Shown: positions 50,680 to 62,763 of the stretch, one piece after another
How the letters are laid out: the number at the start of each line of letters is the position of its first letter
Numbering within the stretch: position 1 is the first letter of the stretch
DNA from: Siphonodentalium dalli
Lineage: Eukaryota > Mollusca > Scaphopoda > Gadilida > Siphonodentaliidae
Assembly (NCBI GenBank): GCA_032622095.1
Contig: CP136063.1
Coordinates: 277,879,426-277,943,425 of the forward strand
Direction: 5' to 3'
DNA: 64,000 nt
Notes under the pieces: generated by a model
The model's database searches: none
Seen by the model: the letters and a program-made list of their open reading frames with translations, nothing else
Told to the model about the DNA's origin: nothing
Made by a program: the position numbers and the translations under genes

Positions 50680-51145
50680 TTAACCCTTTGAGTGCCAGGG
50701 GCCGATCTCATCAGCCCTAATTTACGATGTGTAAAATCGGCCATATTTTTTTTTTTTTTTAGATTTTTTTTTTTTAAGGTTGAATTTTTTTTGGGTATGC
50801 TTAAGCATGCTATAGTGAATTTAAAAGCAAACTGGATAAAACCTTAGGGGCATGTTATCACTCAAAACTATCACCAAGTAGTCTTAGTAATAATTTTGAT
50901 GCCCATGAAAAACGTAAGATTCCCTGGCACCAAACCTACAAAATAAGTCTGTTAAAGAATATAAGACAAAATTACTAAAATTGTAAAAAATTGTAAAAAA
51001 TAATAACAAATGATGAAAAATTGTTAGGCCAATGCATTCTCTTATATATGCGAGGCGACCTATGGTCGACTCGCATATATAAGAGAATGCATTGGCAAAG
51101 GGTGTATGGGTTGATACAAACATCGGACCTGGCACTCAAAGGGTT
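50680..51145. mobile_element. piggyBac-like MITE, family B copy 4
   Basis: TTAA CCCTTTGAGTGCCA left, TGGCACTCAAAGGG right (right TTAA lost). Close to copy 1 in sequence, with one palindrome. Confidence 0.85.
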
Positions 51146-51320
51146 GTGTGACATTGTGTGACTATTGAACAAATGTGATCAACCAGGACCACGGCCATAT
51201 TAGCTTTCAAGATCTTTAAGTGAGTTTATTCATTGGTATTAAATCCAGATAAGGCGATATGAGACAGAAACCTGGAAGCTTTGAATCTGACAAATGACCA
51301 CTCAAGGCCTGGAAAGTGCT

Positions 51321-51440
51321 TAAATTACCATTAGGGGCCTTAAATTACCATTTGGGGCCTTAAATTAACATTTAGGGCCTTAAATTACAACTAGGGTCCT
51401 TAAATTACCAATAGGGGCCTTAAATTACCATTCAGGGCCT
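51321..51440. repeat. 20-bp minisatellite
   Basis: Six copies of TAAATTACCATTAGGGGCCT with point differences. Confidence 0.95.
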
Positions 51441-52100
51441 TGAATAGTCTTGATTTTTGTGGTATAAAATCGTTATTTTTTTTCTTCGTAAATAAATTTG
51501 ATATCAAAATAGGCAGCTACTAACATAGTCATTGTTATAAGCGAATTACATGCAGTGACCATTGTTAGCTTAATTATTGCCGTATGGTTATCGCTTGTTC
51601 TCTGAAATGGTTCTCTAATGTGTTTTGAATATTTTCGATAATCTTAGCTGATTGCTGCATTCTTCCAGGGCAGATAGTGTTTGGATACTAACTTATCAGA
51701 TTTATATTCACTGAAGTAAGCCTGTATTATATATGTCTTTAATTTAAGACCTTTGAAAAACAAATTGAATGCGCTTTAATTTGAAATTTTTTATTTCATG
51801 AAGAGCCTTGTCATAATGGTCTTCAATCTCATTAGCTCTGACCTGCGGGAACCCTGGTCTTTCTACTGTATAATAAAGGATGAAAACAGTGTCTTACATT
51901 TGAAGAATGAGTTCCGCAGAGGATATAATATCCATAGAAGCGGCCTGTGAGCTTGTAAACTAAATTTCATTTTTACCTTAGTGTAATTTATACGTATAGA
52001 TGTTTTATAGTTCTGGACCATCAATGTATTTGAATACTTCATGTACATATACTATGATATCAAAATATCGAATGTGCAATATTGGGGATCAGATCATGTC
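51441..52100. other. Intergenic stretch
   Basis: AT-rich, nothing supported. Confidence 0.4.
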
Positions 52101-52340
52101 TTGACCCTTTCTATACTAAATACTCATGAAATGTTCAGATAATAAGTTTGTTGAACTTATTATCTGAACATTTCCCACAAATGAATAGGATTCCTTCTGC
52201 AGTTTCTAATAAACTTTTCTATTGTCTGTTTGCTCACATTTCCTAAACATCCAGGAACATCCCTCCAGATCAATAATAGACCCTTCCAATGTATACTTTT
52301 ATGACTGATGGGAGAACCCATTTAGTATAGAAAGGGTTAA
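52101..52340. mobile_element. piggyBac-like MITE, family D
   Basis: TTGA CCCTTTCTATACTAAAT left and ATTTAGTATAGAAAGGG TTAA right; inner hairpin as in 49079-49339. Confidence 0.85.
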
Positions 52341-54019
52341 AGGGGTATACCCAGTTTAAATGTCTGATGTTCATTTGTAATGTCAATTTCAAAGCTCATT
52401 GAATAATAAATTATTATGGTTGGCAATTGATTGTTATTTGATGAAATATTTCAGATTATCAAAATTTCAGTATTTAAAAAGCCAAATAAAAAAAGGTGTT
52501 TGGTTCTCAGAGACTTTTTTTTTCAAATCTGATGCTCAAGGGAGGTATATGTTATTATTATTTATTTCAAATTATTAGGATGAGGGAGGCAGGTTTTTGT
52601 TTATTATTATTTAATTTTAATGATACCGGGTAACCAAACAATCCTTATTCAAATTTCTGATCCATTTGACATGGAAAGCCTTAGGTGGGGGACAATGTAC
52701 ATGCAGTTATGATATTAGATCTGAAATGGGAAAGGATCCAGTCATTCTGACACTATATTCCATTTGGGAAGTAATTTATATATGCAATTAGAAATGATAT
52801 AGAAAGAGACATATTTTATTATTTATTAATTATTTGGGTCATTATACCCAATGAATTGTTCAAACATTTTTTGTAAAGAGCATGAACGTTCTTCTAATTT
52901 ATCCACATGATGGTCTATAACCATTAACGAAATTCATGGCAAAAACATACATTGATACCTTCAAACAATCTTCTTTTTTTTTTGTATTTATTAATATTTT
53001 TCCCCTTTGATGACAAATATTAAAGTTTCCTATACATTTTCTGCAACATATATTCCCAAGCAGAATTATCAATATTTTTTATTTTGTGGTGACCGGAGGA
53101 CGTTCCTCATCTCTAGTTTACAGGATTCATAATTTCTCATTTCATTTTCATTATTTTATGGTAAAGAGGCAGGTATCGCTACTGAATGCATAATCTTAAT
53201 GTTCCAAAAAGACACTTAGTGAAATTACCAATCGTTATTCTGCTTATGCACTCACAATGTATTCAAACTGAAATTCTCAATGAAAGTATGTCTTAACTGT
53301 CCATCACTATGGTTACTGTAGGGCAACTGGGAAGTTTTACAATCATGATTTCCATTAATATGAAAATCAGTTTTCCAAAGTTGTAATTTGGAATTTATAA
53401 GTTATATATATTTAAATAAATGTAAGATTGAAATCTTTGAAGGACTTGTTTCTTTTATCTCCTATCCCCCATGTGGTTGTTATACCCCATGCTATCTCTT
53501 GCCTCCCATGTGGTTATTATACCCCCCATGACCCAGCATGACCGAAGGAAATTACATGTGTCCAGATATCTCAACCACAGGTTGTCGGACCTCAATGAAA
53601 TTTTGTATGACATTCTGTAGAGTTATCAATTGTTTTGTTCGGCTTTTCCATTCTAGAGTTATTCATCTTAGTTTATCTGGAAAGGCTGATATTTTGTCCG
53701 TCTGTCCAAGTATTGCTGCCATGGGTTATAGGATCTTCATGAAATTTGGTATGGATGTTCATTATCATCATCAGGGCTTTCAACGAAGTGCCAAGTGGTG
53801 TTTCTCTGTTCTAGAGTGCTTATCTTATTTTATATGGAAATATTTATTTTTTGCACGTCCGCTGAAATGGGTTTTGTTTGCATTCTTCATTCTAGGGTTA
53901 TTTCTGTTTGTTTATAAATAAATGTTGATATTTTGTCTAACAATGGGTCATCAGATCTCAATGGAGTTATGTGGAGATCGAATGCGGAAATTTTAAATGT
54001 CTAAGTAATGCTAGATGTC
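52341..54019. other. Intergenic stretch
   Basis: A GCCAAATAAAAAAAGG motif near 52480 resembles a TTA-target element end. 53440-53950 holds CCCCATGxxxxxxGGT-type degenerate dispersed repeat similar to 34727. No gene. Confidence 0.4.
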
Positions 54020-55017
54020 AACATAAAAGATATATAAAGAAAAATCCAAGATGGCCAACTGGCTCCCATCTAGTGGTCAAGTTTGGGGGATGAGGGATGT
54101 GGTCTGTAGGTTAGCTAAAAGGTTTCGTCATGCAAAGAGTAAACTGCAATATGGCAGTCGGTGGTCATGTTTTTTAATGAAATTCAGAATGAAAGTGTCA
54201 ATGACACTGTAGCTCAACTTAGGGAGGGGAATAATTTAATGGTTGACAAGTTTCATAATGATCGGATCAGGGATGTGGTCTAGGGTGTGCCAAAGGATTT
54301 AGTGATGCAAAGACTAAATTCTAAAATGGCCACGGGCGGCCATGTTTTTTTTGCCAAAAGACCCCAAAATGACTCGTTCCCATCTACATGTCAATGTCAT
54401 GACAAATTTCATGAAGATCAAACAAACAGATCGGTCTATAACCCATGCTAATAGATTTTGTAGAAATATTTAGTCATACAAAGAGTTAAATCCAAAATGG
54501 CCATTGGTGGCCATATTTTTTTGCCGAATGACCACAAAATGACTCGTTCCCATCAAGAGGTCACCCTGATGATCCATATGAAGTTTGGTGATGATCAGAT
54601 CAGTGATGTGGTATGTAGGGTGTGTCAAAGTATTTAGTGATGCAAAGAGTAAAATCCAATATGGCTGCTGGCGGCCATGTTTTTTGGCCTAATCGCCCCA
54701 AAATGACGCATTCCCATCTAGAGGTCACCCCGATGATCGATATGAAGTTTGGTGATGATCGGATCAGGGATGTGGTCTGTAGGATGTGTCAAAGGATTTA
54801 GTGATGCAGAGAGTAAAATCCAAGATGGCCGCCAGCGGCCATGTTTTTTGTCCGAATTAGCCCAAAATGGCTTGTTCCCATCTACATGTCAATTTCAACA
54901 TTCATGACAAATTTCATAAAGATCAGACCAAAGATACGACCTGTAGCCCGCGCCAAAGGAAATTGTTGACGCCAACCCATGGCAATAGCTCAAACTTACA
55001 AAGTAAGTTGAGCTAAA
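54020..55017 (-). repeat. Hairpin-ended dispersed repeat, inverted copy
   Basis: Read on the - strand it starts TTTTTAGCTCAACTTACTTT...AGTTTGAGCTATTGCCATGG and runs through about five diverged ~155-bp monomers with AACATGGCCGCCAG-type blocks, as at 8464-9800. Confidence 0.75.
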
Positions 55018-56028
55018 AATTAGATTACTCCAATCTTGAGGTCATCCCGAAGATCCAATTGATGTTTAGTGACGACTGGACAAGGGATGTGGTCCAGGGT
55101 GTGCCAAAGGATTTAGTCATGCAAAGAGTAAAATACAAGATGGCGGCCGGCAACCATGTTTTTCATAAAAAATTCTTCAAATTCGATAGCGCCCATCTAG
55201 AGGTGATCCTAAACATTCCTGTAAATTTTCATAATATATGGGTCAGACTTTAGGACACGACTATCAAACTTTTAGTCAACATCAAGCATGATCATCTCAC
55301 ACTCTATCCTGAAAGTCCGGTCATTAAAAGGTTTGACCTAGAATAAATTTGGACAAAGTTGGTTTGTATACCATTTTGAAGAGGAATAAAATTGGAACTC
55401 CCTGTCCAAGATGGCCACCAAAATGGGTACCGGAAGTGGAAATTTTTACATTTTTTACTAGTATCTTTAAGATAAGTTTCTGCTGTTTGGAACTGATTGA
55501 GAATTGTGACTTTATTTTGTATAATGTATTTTTCCATGGCTCAAGTTCATTCATTTCTTGCATATATACTGTTGAGTATAAAAGGAGATGACCGAAATTA
55601 GTGTACAGTCCCCCTTTGGCCAATTATTTGATATACAGCTGTGAAGAATATTTTATTGAGGACATCTCCAGGGGGCGATTCCATTCATTATGCTCGGCTA
55701 CGAGTAAATTACCCGGGATAAAAGTGAATGGAATGATTTTTAGTGACCGGAGTAATCTAAGAATAACAGTTACAACTGCAAACAAAACATAAATTTTTAT
55801 GCAGGAAATTTGACAAAACTCACACAGGGATGCATGGCTATAAGAACGTCATGTAAAATTACAAGGAGACGCTGGGAGACGTGTTATTTAATAGAAACAT
55901 TCATTTAATGATATGCATTTAATAATTATACTATAATAATGCATAACAGTGGAAACACTTGACTGATAACTGTCAATACAGTTTTTCAGCATTTGAAGAC
56001 ATGAAAACCTGCCAAACAGTTCAGCCAG
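55018..56028. other. Intergenic stretch
   Basis: 55030-55250 continues diverged monomers of the same repeat. A hairpin (CCATTCATTATGC...AGTGAATGG) at 55680-55730. No gene. Confidence 0.4.
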
Positions 56029-56192
56029 TCATATGGCACATGTCTGATGGGTGGGAACCAGTCACACAGCACATGTCTGATGGGTGGGAACCAGTCATAT
56101 GGCACATGTCTGATTGGTGGGAACCAGTCATATGGAACATGTCTGATGGGTGGGAACCAGTCTGATGGGTGGGCACCAGTCATATGGCACAT
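56029..56192 (+). repeat. 33-bp satellite, left block
   Basis: CATATGGCACATGTCTGATGG + GTGGGAACCAGT units, about 4.5 copies. Continues at 57056 after the LINE insertion. Confidence 0.95.
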
Positions 56193-57055
56193 TTTGGTTC
56201 CATTTGCTTGAGTTAGATCACAGGAAATAGCATCACAATGTTATAAACATTCCTTCTCAACAAAGCAGTCGACTTGGGTTTCCAGTTTTTCATCCATTTT
56301 AGAGCATCTAGGCTTTGGGCCGGTATGGCAAGCTCAGGCGACTCTCAATAAAACGGCCATTTTACGCTCAATTAAAACACAATTGCAAGGCTGCTACATT
56401 GACTGGTGGCATGCCCGATTGAGAAAAGACAAAAAACTCACATTCTATCGGAGGATGAAACATGATTTTCAAATGGAGACATATTTATCAGTAGAACTAA
56501 TATTTCAAAATTCACAGTTACGTGTTAGCTCTCACAAATTATCGATTGAAACAGCCCAACATCGAAAACATATCACAAAGTCAAAAGATAAACAATCTGA
56601 TACATCTACCAACGACCATCGTTGCTGTCCCATCTGTCTTGACGGGACCGAGGACGAACATCATTTCCTCTTTATATGCCCAGCTTACGCCACTATCAGA
56701 ACAAGTTTTTTCAACGACAAATTTCGGGCATCAATTATTCAATTCTACCAACCGAGGTAGCTTCTGACATTTTCGTGGGTACGTTCGACAGTGAGATAAC
56801 CACAAGATTCATTACACTCATAACTAACCTTTTCCACGAAAGAGAGAGAGCAATACTTCGAGATTATTCCAATATTGTGCACCAGTCCACCACTTGATTA
56901 ACGATAACCACAGTGACAGTTATCTATTGTTATATTGTTATTTTTGTTCCTCATATTGTTATTTACTTGTACACTTGTCTTTTGTCATTATTTGTGTAAA
57001 GCGTTATGTACCATTGTGGTTTCTTATAACGATTAAATCTTATCTTATCTTATCT
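56193..57055 (+). mobile_element. 5'-truncated LINE (non-LTR retrotransposon) inside the satellite
   Basis: Bounded by a 10-bp target duplication TATGGCACAT (56183-56192, 57056-57065). Contains the C-terminal part of an RT-type ORF and ends in a CTTAT microsatellite tail (four units), the usual result of target-primed reverse transcription with 5' truncation. Confidence 0.88.
56212..56897 (+). pseudogene. LINE ORF2 C-terminal fragment
   Basis: Open from 56212 to 56760: STWVSSFSSILEHLGFGPVW, then WWHARLRKDKKLTFYRRMK and a Cys/His cluster CCPICLDGTEDEHHFLFICP, the zinc-knuckle-like end of many LINE polymerases. A frame change near 56700 leads to the last segment, ending at 56897 (ITTRFITLITNLFHERERAI). 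No catalytic RT motif remains. Confidence 0.8.
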
Positions 57056-57346
57056 TATGGCACATGTCTGATGGGTGGGAACCAGTCATATGGCACATGT
57101 CTGATGGGTGGGAACCAGTCACACAGCACATATCTGATGGGTGGGAACCAGTCATATGGCACATGTCTGATGGGTGGGAACCAGTCATATCGCACATGTC
57201 TGATGGGTGGGAACCAGTCATATGGCACATGTCTGATGGGTGGGAACCAGTCATATGGCACATGTCTGATGGGTGGGAACCAGTCATATGGCACATGTCT
57301 GATTGGTGGGAACCAGTCACACAGCACATGTCTGATGGGTGGGAAC
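57056..57346 (+). repeat. 33-bp satellite, right block
   Basis: About nine more units continuous with 56029-56192; interrupted at the right by the hAT-type MITE at 57347. Confidence 0.95.
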
Positions 57347-57965
57347 CAGGCCTGAGAATATGGTGCCGGACATTTGCAGATTGAGGTCCCCAGAGGGTGA
57401 ATTTAGTGAAGCTATCCCTCCATGTATTGAGGTCCCCAGAGGGTGAATTTAGTGAAGCTATCCCTCCATGTTTGTACATCAGTTACACTAATCTGTATTG
57501 ACTGTCAGACACAGGGAGATATCATAAGTTCTGTAGTTCATTTATTCACAGCGGGCCAGCATCACTAAATTCACCCTCTGGGGACCTCATTCTACTTAGA
57601 CTTATCGGGAAAGTATCTTTATATCAAATTAACAAATAATTTTAGTTTCTTTAGAAACTTCTTCACAAAGTATCTTTTTCCATTGAAGAGTGTCGTCTGC
57701 TCATGTTTGTCTGGGGTTCTGTATGGGTGAAATTATAAAATTGTTAAAGAATACAACAACAAATTATTAAAATTGTAAAAAATTGTTAGGCCAATCCCCA
57801 AATTGGCAGAAGACACATTCCTTAATCAAGGTGCCCAATGGGTGCACATCACAATATTCACCTTCTGTGAACTGAAATCTGAGTCTAGTTCCCCATAGCA
57901 GATGAGGCCATGCAGGAAGGGGACTTCATTCTGAAAATGACCGGCACCATATTTTTGCAGGCCTG
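57347..57965. mobile_element. hAT-type MITE inserted in the satellite
   Basis: CAGGCCTGAGAATATGGTGC...ATTTTTGCAGGCCTG ends. 8-bp target duplication with one mismatch (GTGGGAAC / GTGAGAAC), the first copy being satellite sequence. A ~55-bp internal unit is duplicated near 57370-57475. 57666-57790 is a piece shared with 27783-27875. Confidence 0.85.
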
Positions 57966-58615
57966 GTGAGAACCTCCAAGGCTCCATGTCAGTTTGTATT
58001 TCCAGCAATAACAAGCACAGTTCTCTTGGGAAACATACTAAATTCTTCCCAGTTATGTGTACAGTTCTCTCCAGAAAAGGTTAACAGTTCTCTTGAAAAA
58101 CATACTCAATTCTCAACAGCTATATGTATTGTTCTCTCCCACAAATGCAAACATTTTATCCTCAAGAATGAACACTGTTCTCTGAGCAGAAAAATATAAT
58201 GCACAGTACCCTCAGAAATGTGGAGTTTGTTCTCCTTTAAATGCATAGCAAGCAGCTGATTGTTGTCTGGTTACCTTCCCTGAATGCGCTGTAAGATGAG
58301 GAGTTCTTCACTGATTGCTGTTAAGTTCCAGTCTTGACCAAATGCTTCATAAAACCGGCATGCATGAAGTTCCATTGCCGAACACAAAATCCTCATAAAA
58401 TCTCAAGTGCTCATTTGAAGCCAACATCCATATCTCAGTCCTCGAAATTGGCCATGGCTATAAATCAATAATAACGAGTCACTGCTGAGTTATCTTCCCT
58501 GCATTGCACCAGCTAAAGCTGGACTCGGCACTCTGGAACCTGGCAGATGGGAATTCCCTATTCCTTCTCGGAGCACAAGATTTGAACCAGAATCAGTTGA
58601 GGAATTCTAATTTCT
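57966..58615. other. Region between satellite and SNAPC3 exon
   Basis: ACAGTTCTCTxxxGAAAAxAxA repeats (about 62 bp, 2-3 diverged copies, 58010-58140). 58200-58615 probably includes the SNAPC3 3' UTR on the - strand; I see no clear poly(A) signal. Confidence 0.4.
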
Positions 58616-58763
58616 TCATATCACTGCATGGCCATCAAAGTATCTATAAGCCTCAAATCTTGCAGCTTTTTTACCCGCAGAATCATAATGCAGAGCTTTG
58701 AAGCACGTATCGCAGAAGTACGATGGATTCTGGACACTGAGCATATCGTCATACGTCACCCAC
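58616..58763 (-). CDS. SNAPC3: snRNA-activating protein complex subunit 3, 3'-terminal exon
   Basis: Read on the - strand, an acceptor ATTCCAG (58764-58770) is followed by one base of a split codon, 48 codons and TGA (58616-58618). The product starts WVTYDDM and contains YFCDTCFKALHYDSAGKK. It matches the C-terminal zinc-binding end of SNAPC3, where vertebrates have WVTNND...FFCDVCFRMLHYDSEG. SNAPC3 is a subunit of SNAPc, which binds the proximal sequence element of snRNA promoters; CxxC supplies half of its zinc site. The preceding exons, which should encode the WLWTRKCFVC segment, must lie at higher coordinates; I did not find them up to 64000, so they are outside or behind unrecognised introns. 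Convergent with CHAF1A. The symbol rests on this one exon. Confidence 0.82.
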
Positions 58764-60477
58764 CTGGAATTATACATAAAACAGGATGAAATTCATTATA
58801 ATCCGGGATATAATGCATGAGAAAATAATATAAATGAAAGGATCAAGCGATAATAACAATGGATGTCAGCTGCAGGGTGATAGTTTGCACCCACTAGTTG
58901 TTGATGTTGTCAATAACATACCTTAACAGTTTTATATTGGGACAAGAATGTTTATTTTAGGGACCTGCGAACATTTTGTCCGAAGTGATTATCGAAGTGT
59001 ACACACATTAATATTCCCAAATCAAATCAAACAGTTATATATAGACTGGATAAAGCAAGAAAGTTTATAACTAAGGAGAGTTTTCAAGTGGGGAAAGTTT
59101 GGTTTTATAGGGCAGGCTACATTGAGATATAAGCGCATATTTCAATCGGAAATAGTAGTGTCTGGTTGGAACCCGCACTTTAAATAATATATATATGTAG
59201 CCTCATTCTCATTGCCAAATGATGATTGCTTGCTATCTCACTATATAAGCTACGGATATACACATACTATTATGCCAACATGTAGTTATAGATGTGTGAA
59301 TGGGAAGGGAAACGAAACAATACTTTCGGAAACTCATTCTACGTCACAGAACCCCAAACTATTTTATTGTAAATTAAGTAGCTTGCAGGAATGGGACACA
59401 TCTGTCGTTTTATGTGTATTACCGAGTAAATTTATATTGCATGTGGCACACATATGTTATAGGAGCTTGGTACTTCACCAAAGACCCCCCTTGTGATATA
59501 CTCTCTTCACCCTAGGGAGGTGAGAGGTTGAAGAGCTCCTGTGGTTTCATAGCTTCCCAGTCAAACCACAATAAAACAGTGACAAACACCTGAAGAGCTT
59601 AACCCAAACGAAATCAGTAAACCTACTAAACTATAAACATAGTGAAGCATACCAAATACTTATTATCTAAGTTATCATACTTAACAAGCAATTAACTTAC
59701 GAGACTCAACTCTACAAACGCTATACTAAGACAGTTAGGCTTCCCTTGCTAAATTTTAATCTTGTAACTAATCACCCCGACTACTTACTATATGACTACA
59801 CAAATCACACCCGCAAAATCATCCAACGATTTACGGCTCACCACAGACACAAAAGTCGGAACAATCCGACACAGGTGAACCAAACTCGAACAAGGATAAT
59901 AGGAACGCAAAACGAAGGCGTGTCCTATCACATCCTGCCAGAAAACATGATACACCTCCACACATGGAAACCAATATCCCCCTTCACAAAAGTCCTTTAT
60001 ACAAGGCCAGGAACCATCACCTATCTTTTTAAACTCTTACAACAAGAATCCAACAACACATCAGGGATATACCAAATGCTCACTAAAGCTAGCCAGCAAA
60101 CACATCTACCACTCACGTCATGTCATATGTCTCAAACGCTGACTCAGACATCGAGCACAATACTCGACTTCGGCGAAACAATATAAAACTGGATGTTCCT
60201 ACTAAGGACAATATATCCAGAGGGCATGAACAGGTCAGACACCTTATGGTGAATAATATTAATCACAATAAAACAGTGCATGCATAATCCATAATCGAAG
60301 CAAGTGGTTGTGAGTTCATGCTTGGGAAACTGGATGAATTACACATTATTCAAGGTTGACCAAATCCTAATGTTTGTTGGCCAGTTCGCGCCTGACTTGT
60401 ACTTTATCATTAAGCTGTTCAGTAGTATTTTCCATCTACATCTACCAATGTATGAGATATTAATGGAGAATGATAAA
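58764..60477. other. Probable SNAPC3 intron / upstream sequence, unresolved
   Basis: On the - strand this follows the acceptor of the terminal exon. A + strand open frame (59746-60186) has a C/A-rich composition unlike its surroundings, no recognisable domain and no clear start context. Confidence 0.35.
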
Positions 60478-60612
60478 ACAACACCTCGCATTCACCTTTG
60501 GGATAACCAAACAACACCTAGCATTCACCTTTGGGATAATCAAACAACACCTAGCATTCACCTTTGGGATAATCAAACAACACCTAGCATTCACCTTTGG
60601 GATAATCAAACA
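60478..60612. repeat. 33-bp minisatellite
   Basis: Four copies of ACAACACCTAGCATTCACCT + TTGGGATAATCAA. Confidence 0.95.
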
Positions 60613-61852
60613 TTTTCAAACCAAGAGTTTCTATCCAAGTAGAAATCGAATATTGAACCAACCATCAAATACTGGCAGGACCCTAGTTTATGTAGCAGTT
60701 GATTCATGAATCCAGTCGAATGTTGGAAATCTGATGCAACATGAATCAAGCATTCAGACAGACTCATTGGCGTTCTTGTGTTAATGTACTTGCAGAATTT
60801 CTATTTTTCAAATCCAATGATTACCTTATAAGGTGAGGAAGTGCATTTAATAAACTTTGTTCCTTTTTACACAAACATTGTATAAAAATTAGCAGTGCAT
60901 AACGTAATTTGTTTATCTATATTAATATATGTAATAACTCTCATTAGCAGATTCATTCCCATTTGTTCATCAATAATTAATTTGAGACAAGATTTTTACT
61001 TTTACATACAGTTATTTCAGATAGTGAAAGAAGCAGATAATATGGGTTGGTGGTCAATTTTGTTTACAGACACGTAGGCCAGAGGTTGTGGGTGGTCCAT
61101 CAACCACAAACAAAAGTTTTTGCTCAGCTAAACGAGAGGCTGATCACGATCGGCAGATGTTTTACCCATACATACCTTGGCGATAGTGATTAGCTATTTT
61201 CATAAATTTTTACAAGACTTTCAACAATTCACAGCTTACTATTATATAGATAATGAATGGTTTGTCGTTGACTATGCCAAAATAGTGGTCCGAGAGGACA
61301 AGACATTCATTATTTATTATATTATATCGAACATTGGTGCAAATTCTCACACAATTACTGTGTCTGATTTTGTCACATTTTTATTTACCGTGAATTTTGG
61401 AAATCAGTCTCAGATTTTACAATTTACGGCAATCTTTTGACGATGGCAGGGGAGCATAGCTATGTTATTAGTTAGATCTAACAGCATCTCTTCATGCATT
61501 TATTTCTATAAATACGTCATTAGCAAAGACATTTCAATGGCGTAATTTTAGAAGTTAACTTGCTAAACTTCGATTAAAACGGAAAAGGAAATTTTAAATG
61601 ACGTCCACTGGCATTACACAATTAGGACTGGCCACTTGCCAACTAAACAGACAAACTATTAAATACATTGGCTAGATATGATCGGACATTTGTAAGATCA
61701 TTACAATTCACAAATAAATCTAATGATATACTGATATTGCAACAAGTATCGTACAAGGTATTAGTTTAAGATTGGCCGTATCTTCAGGCGGCAACCCGAT
61801 TTCACGAAATGAGTTTGTTACTATAAATAGAACAAGCAATCGCAGACGGCGG
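60613..61852. other. Unresolved stretch
   Basis: AT-rich; an 87-codon + strand frame (61177-61440) matches nothing I know. No SNAPC3 exon recognised. Confidence 0.35.
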
Positions 61853-62763
61853 TATCCCCCGCCGAAATGTGGAGTCGGGGAAGTGCATTCTCAATAATGT
61901 TTGCATTCTTTGCCGAAATGTGCAGTTGGGGAAGTGCATTCTCAACAAGAGGTGGGATTTTGTCAAAAAGCCTGGACTGCGAACTCATTTTAGGACTGAC
62001 ATTTGTGGAAATTAGCCATGAGACGTCATCCATTTGCACCAAAAATAATAAACAAAGTCCAATAACTCTGCTGAAAATATCCGGCCGGACCTGGTTTGCG
62101 AACACGTTCTAGATACTGGTCATGTGAACTCGTATAACAAAATTCTTTGAAATCCGTTGACATTTGTGGAAATGAGCCCTGTGACATCATCCATTTGCAC
62201 ACAAAATAATAAACAAAGTCCAATAACTCTGGTGAAATTATCCGGCCGGATTTGCGAACTCGTTCTAGATACTAGTCATGTGAACTCATATACCAAAAAT
62301 CTTTTAAATCTGTTGACATTTGTGGAAATGAGCCCTGTGACATCGTCCATTTGCACACAAAAAAATCAACAAAGTCCAATAACTCTGCTGAAAATATCCG
62401 GCCGGACCTGGTTTGCGAACTCATTCTAGATACTGGTCATGTGAACTCATATACCAAAAATCTTTGAAATCCGTTGATATTTGTGGAAATGAGCCCTGTG
62501 ACGTCGTCCATTTGCACACAAAAAAAATCAACAAAGTCCAATAACTCCGGTAAAAATAAGCGGCCGGACCTGGCTTGCGTACTCATACTAGGTAATGGTC
62601 AGGTGAACTCATATCCCACAAATCTTTGAAATCCGTTGACATTTGTACAAGTTATGACTCTTACAAATTTGGGACGGACGGACAGACGGCCAGACAGACA
62701 GATGGACAGACGGACGGAACCCATTCCTATATCCCCCGCAAATTTTCAATTTGGTGGGGGATA
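61853..62763. repeat. Dispersed TATCCCCCGCC...GGTGGGGGATA repeat with tandem core
   Basis: Starts TATCCCCCGCCGAAATGTGG and ends with a hairpin (ATCCCCCGCAAATTTTCAAT, GGTGGGGGAT). The core has four diverged ~150-bp units (CCAATAACTCTGCTGAAAAT, CATTTGTGGAAATGAGCCCT), then a GGACAGACGGACGG run. Parallel in design to 37651-38235. Confidence 0.75.

Noticed and set aside
56029-57346. 33-bp direct repeats as a CRISPR array
   Set aside because: Units are contiguous with no spacers, no cas genes, and the genome is animal; it is a satellite.
56894-57479. Open frames with repeated GGNQSYGTCLM or SHPSDMCHMT peptides
   Set aside because: Produced by the 33-bp satellite in all frames; both strands are open to the same extent.
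59746-60186. 146-codon + strand open frame as a gene
   Set aside because: No recognisable domain, low-complexity Thr/Asn/Gln composition, lies opposite the SNAPC3 intron; unsupported.
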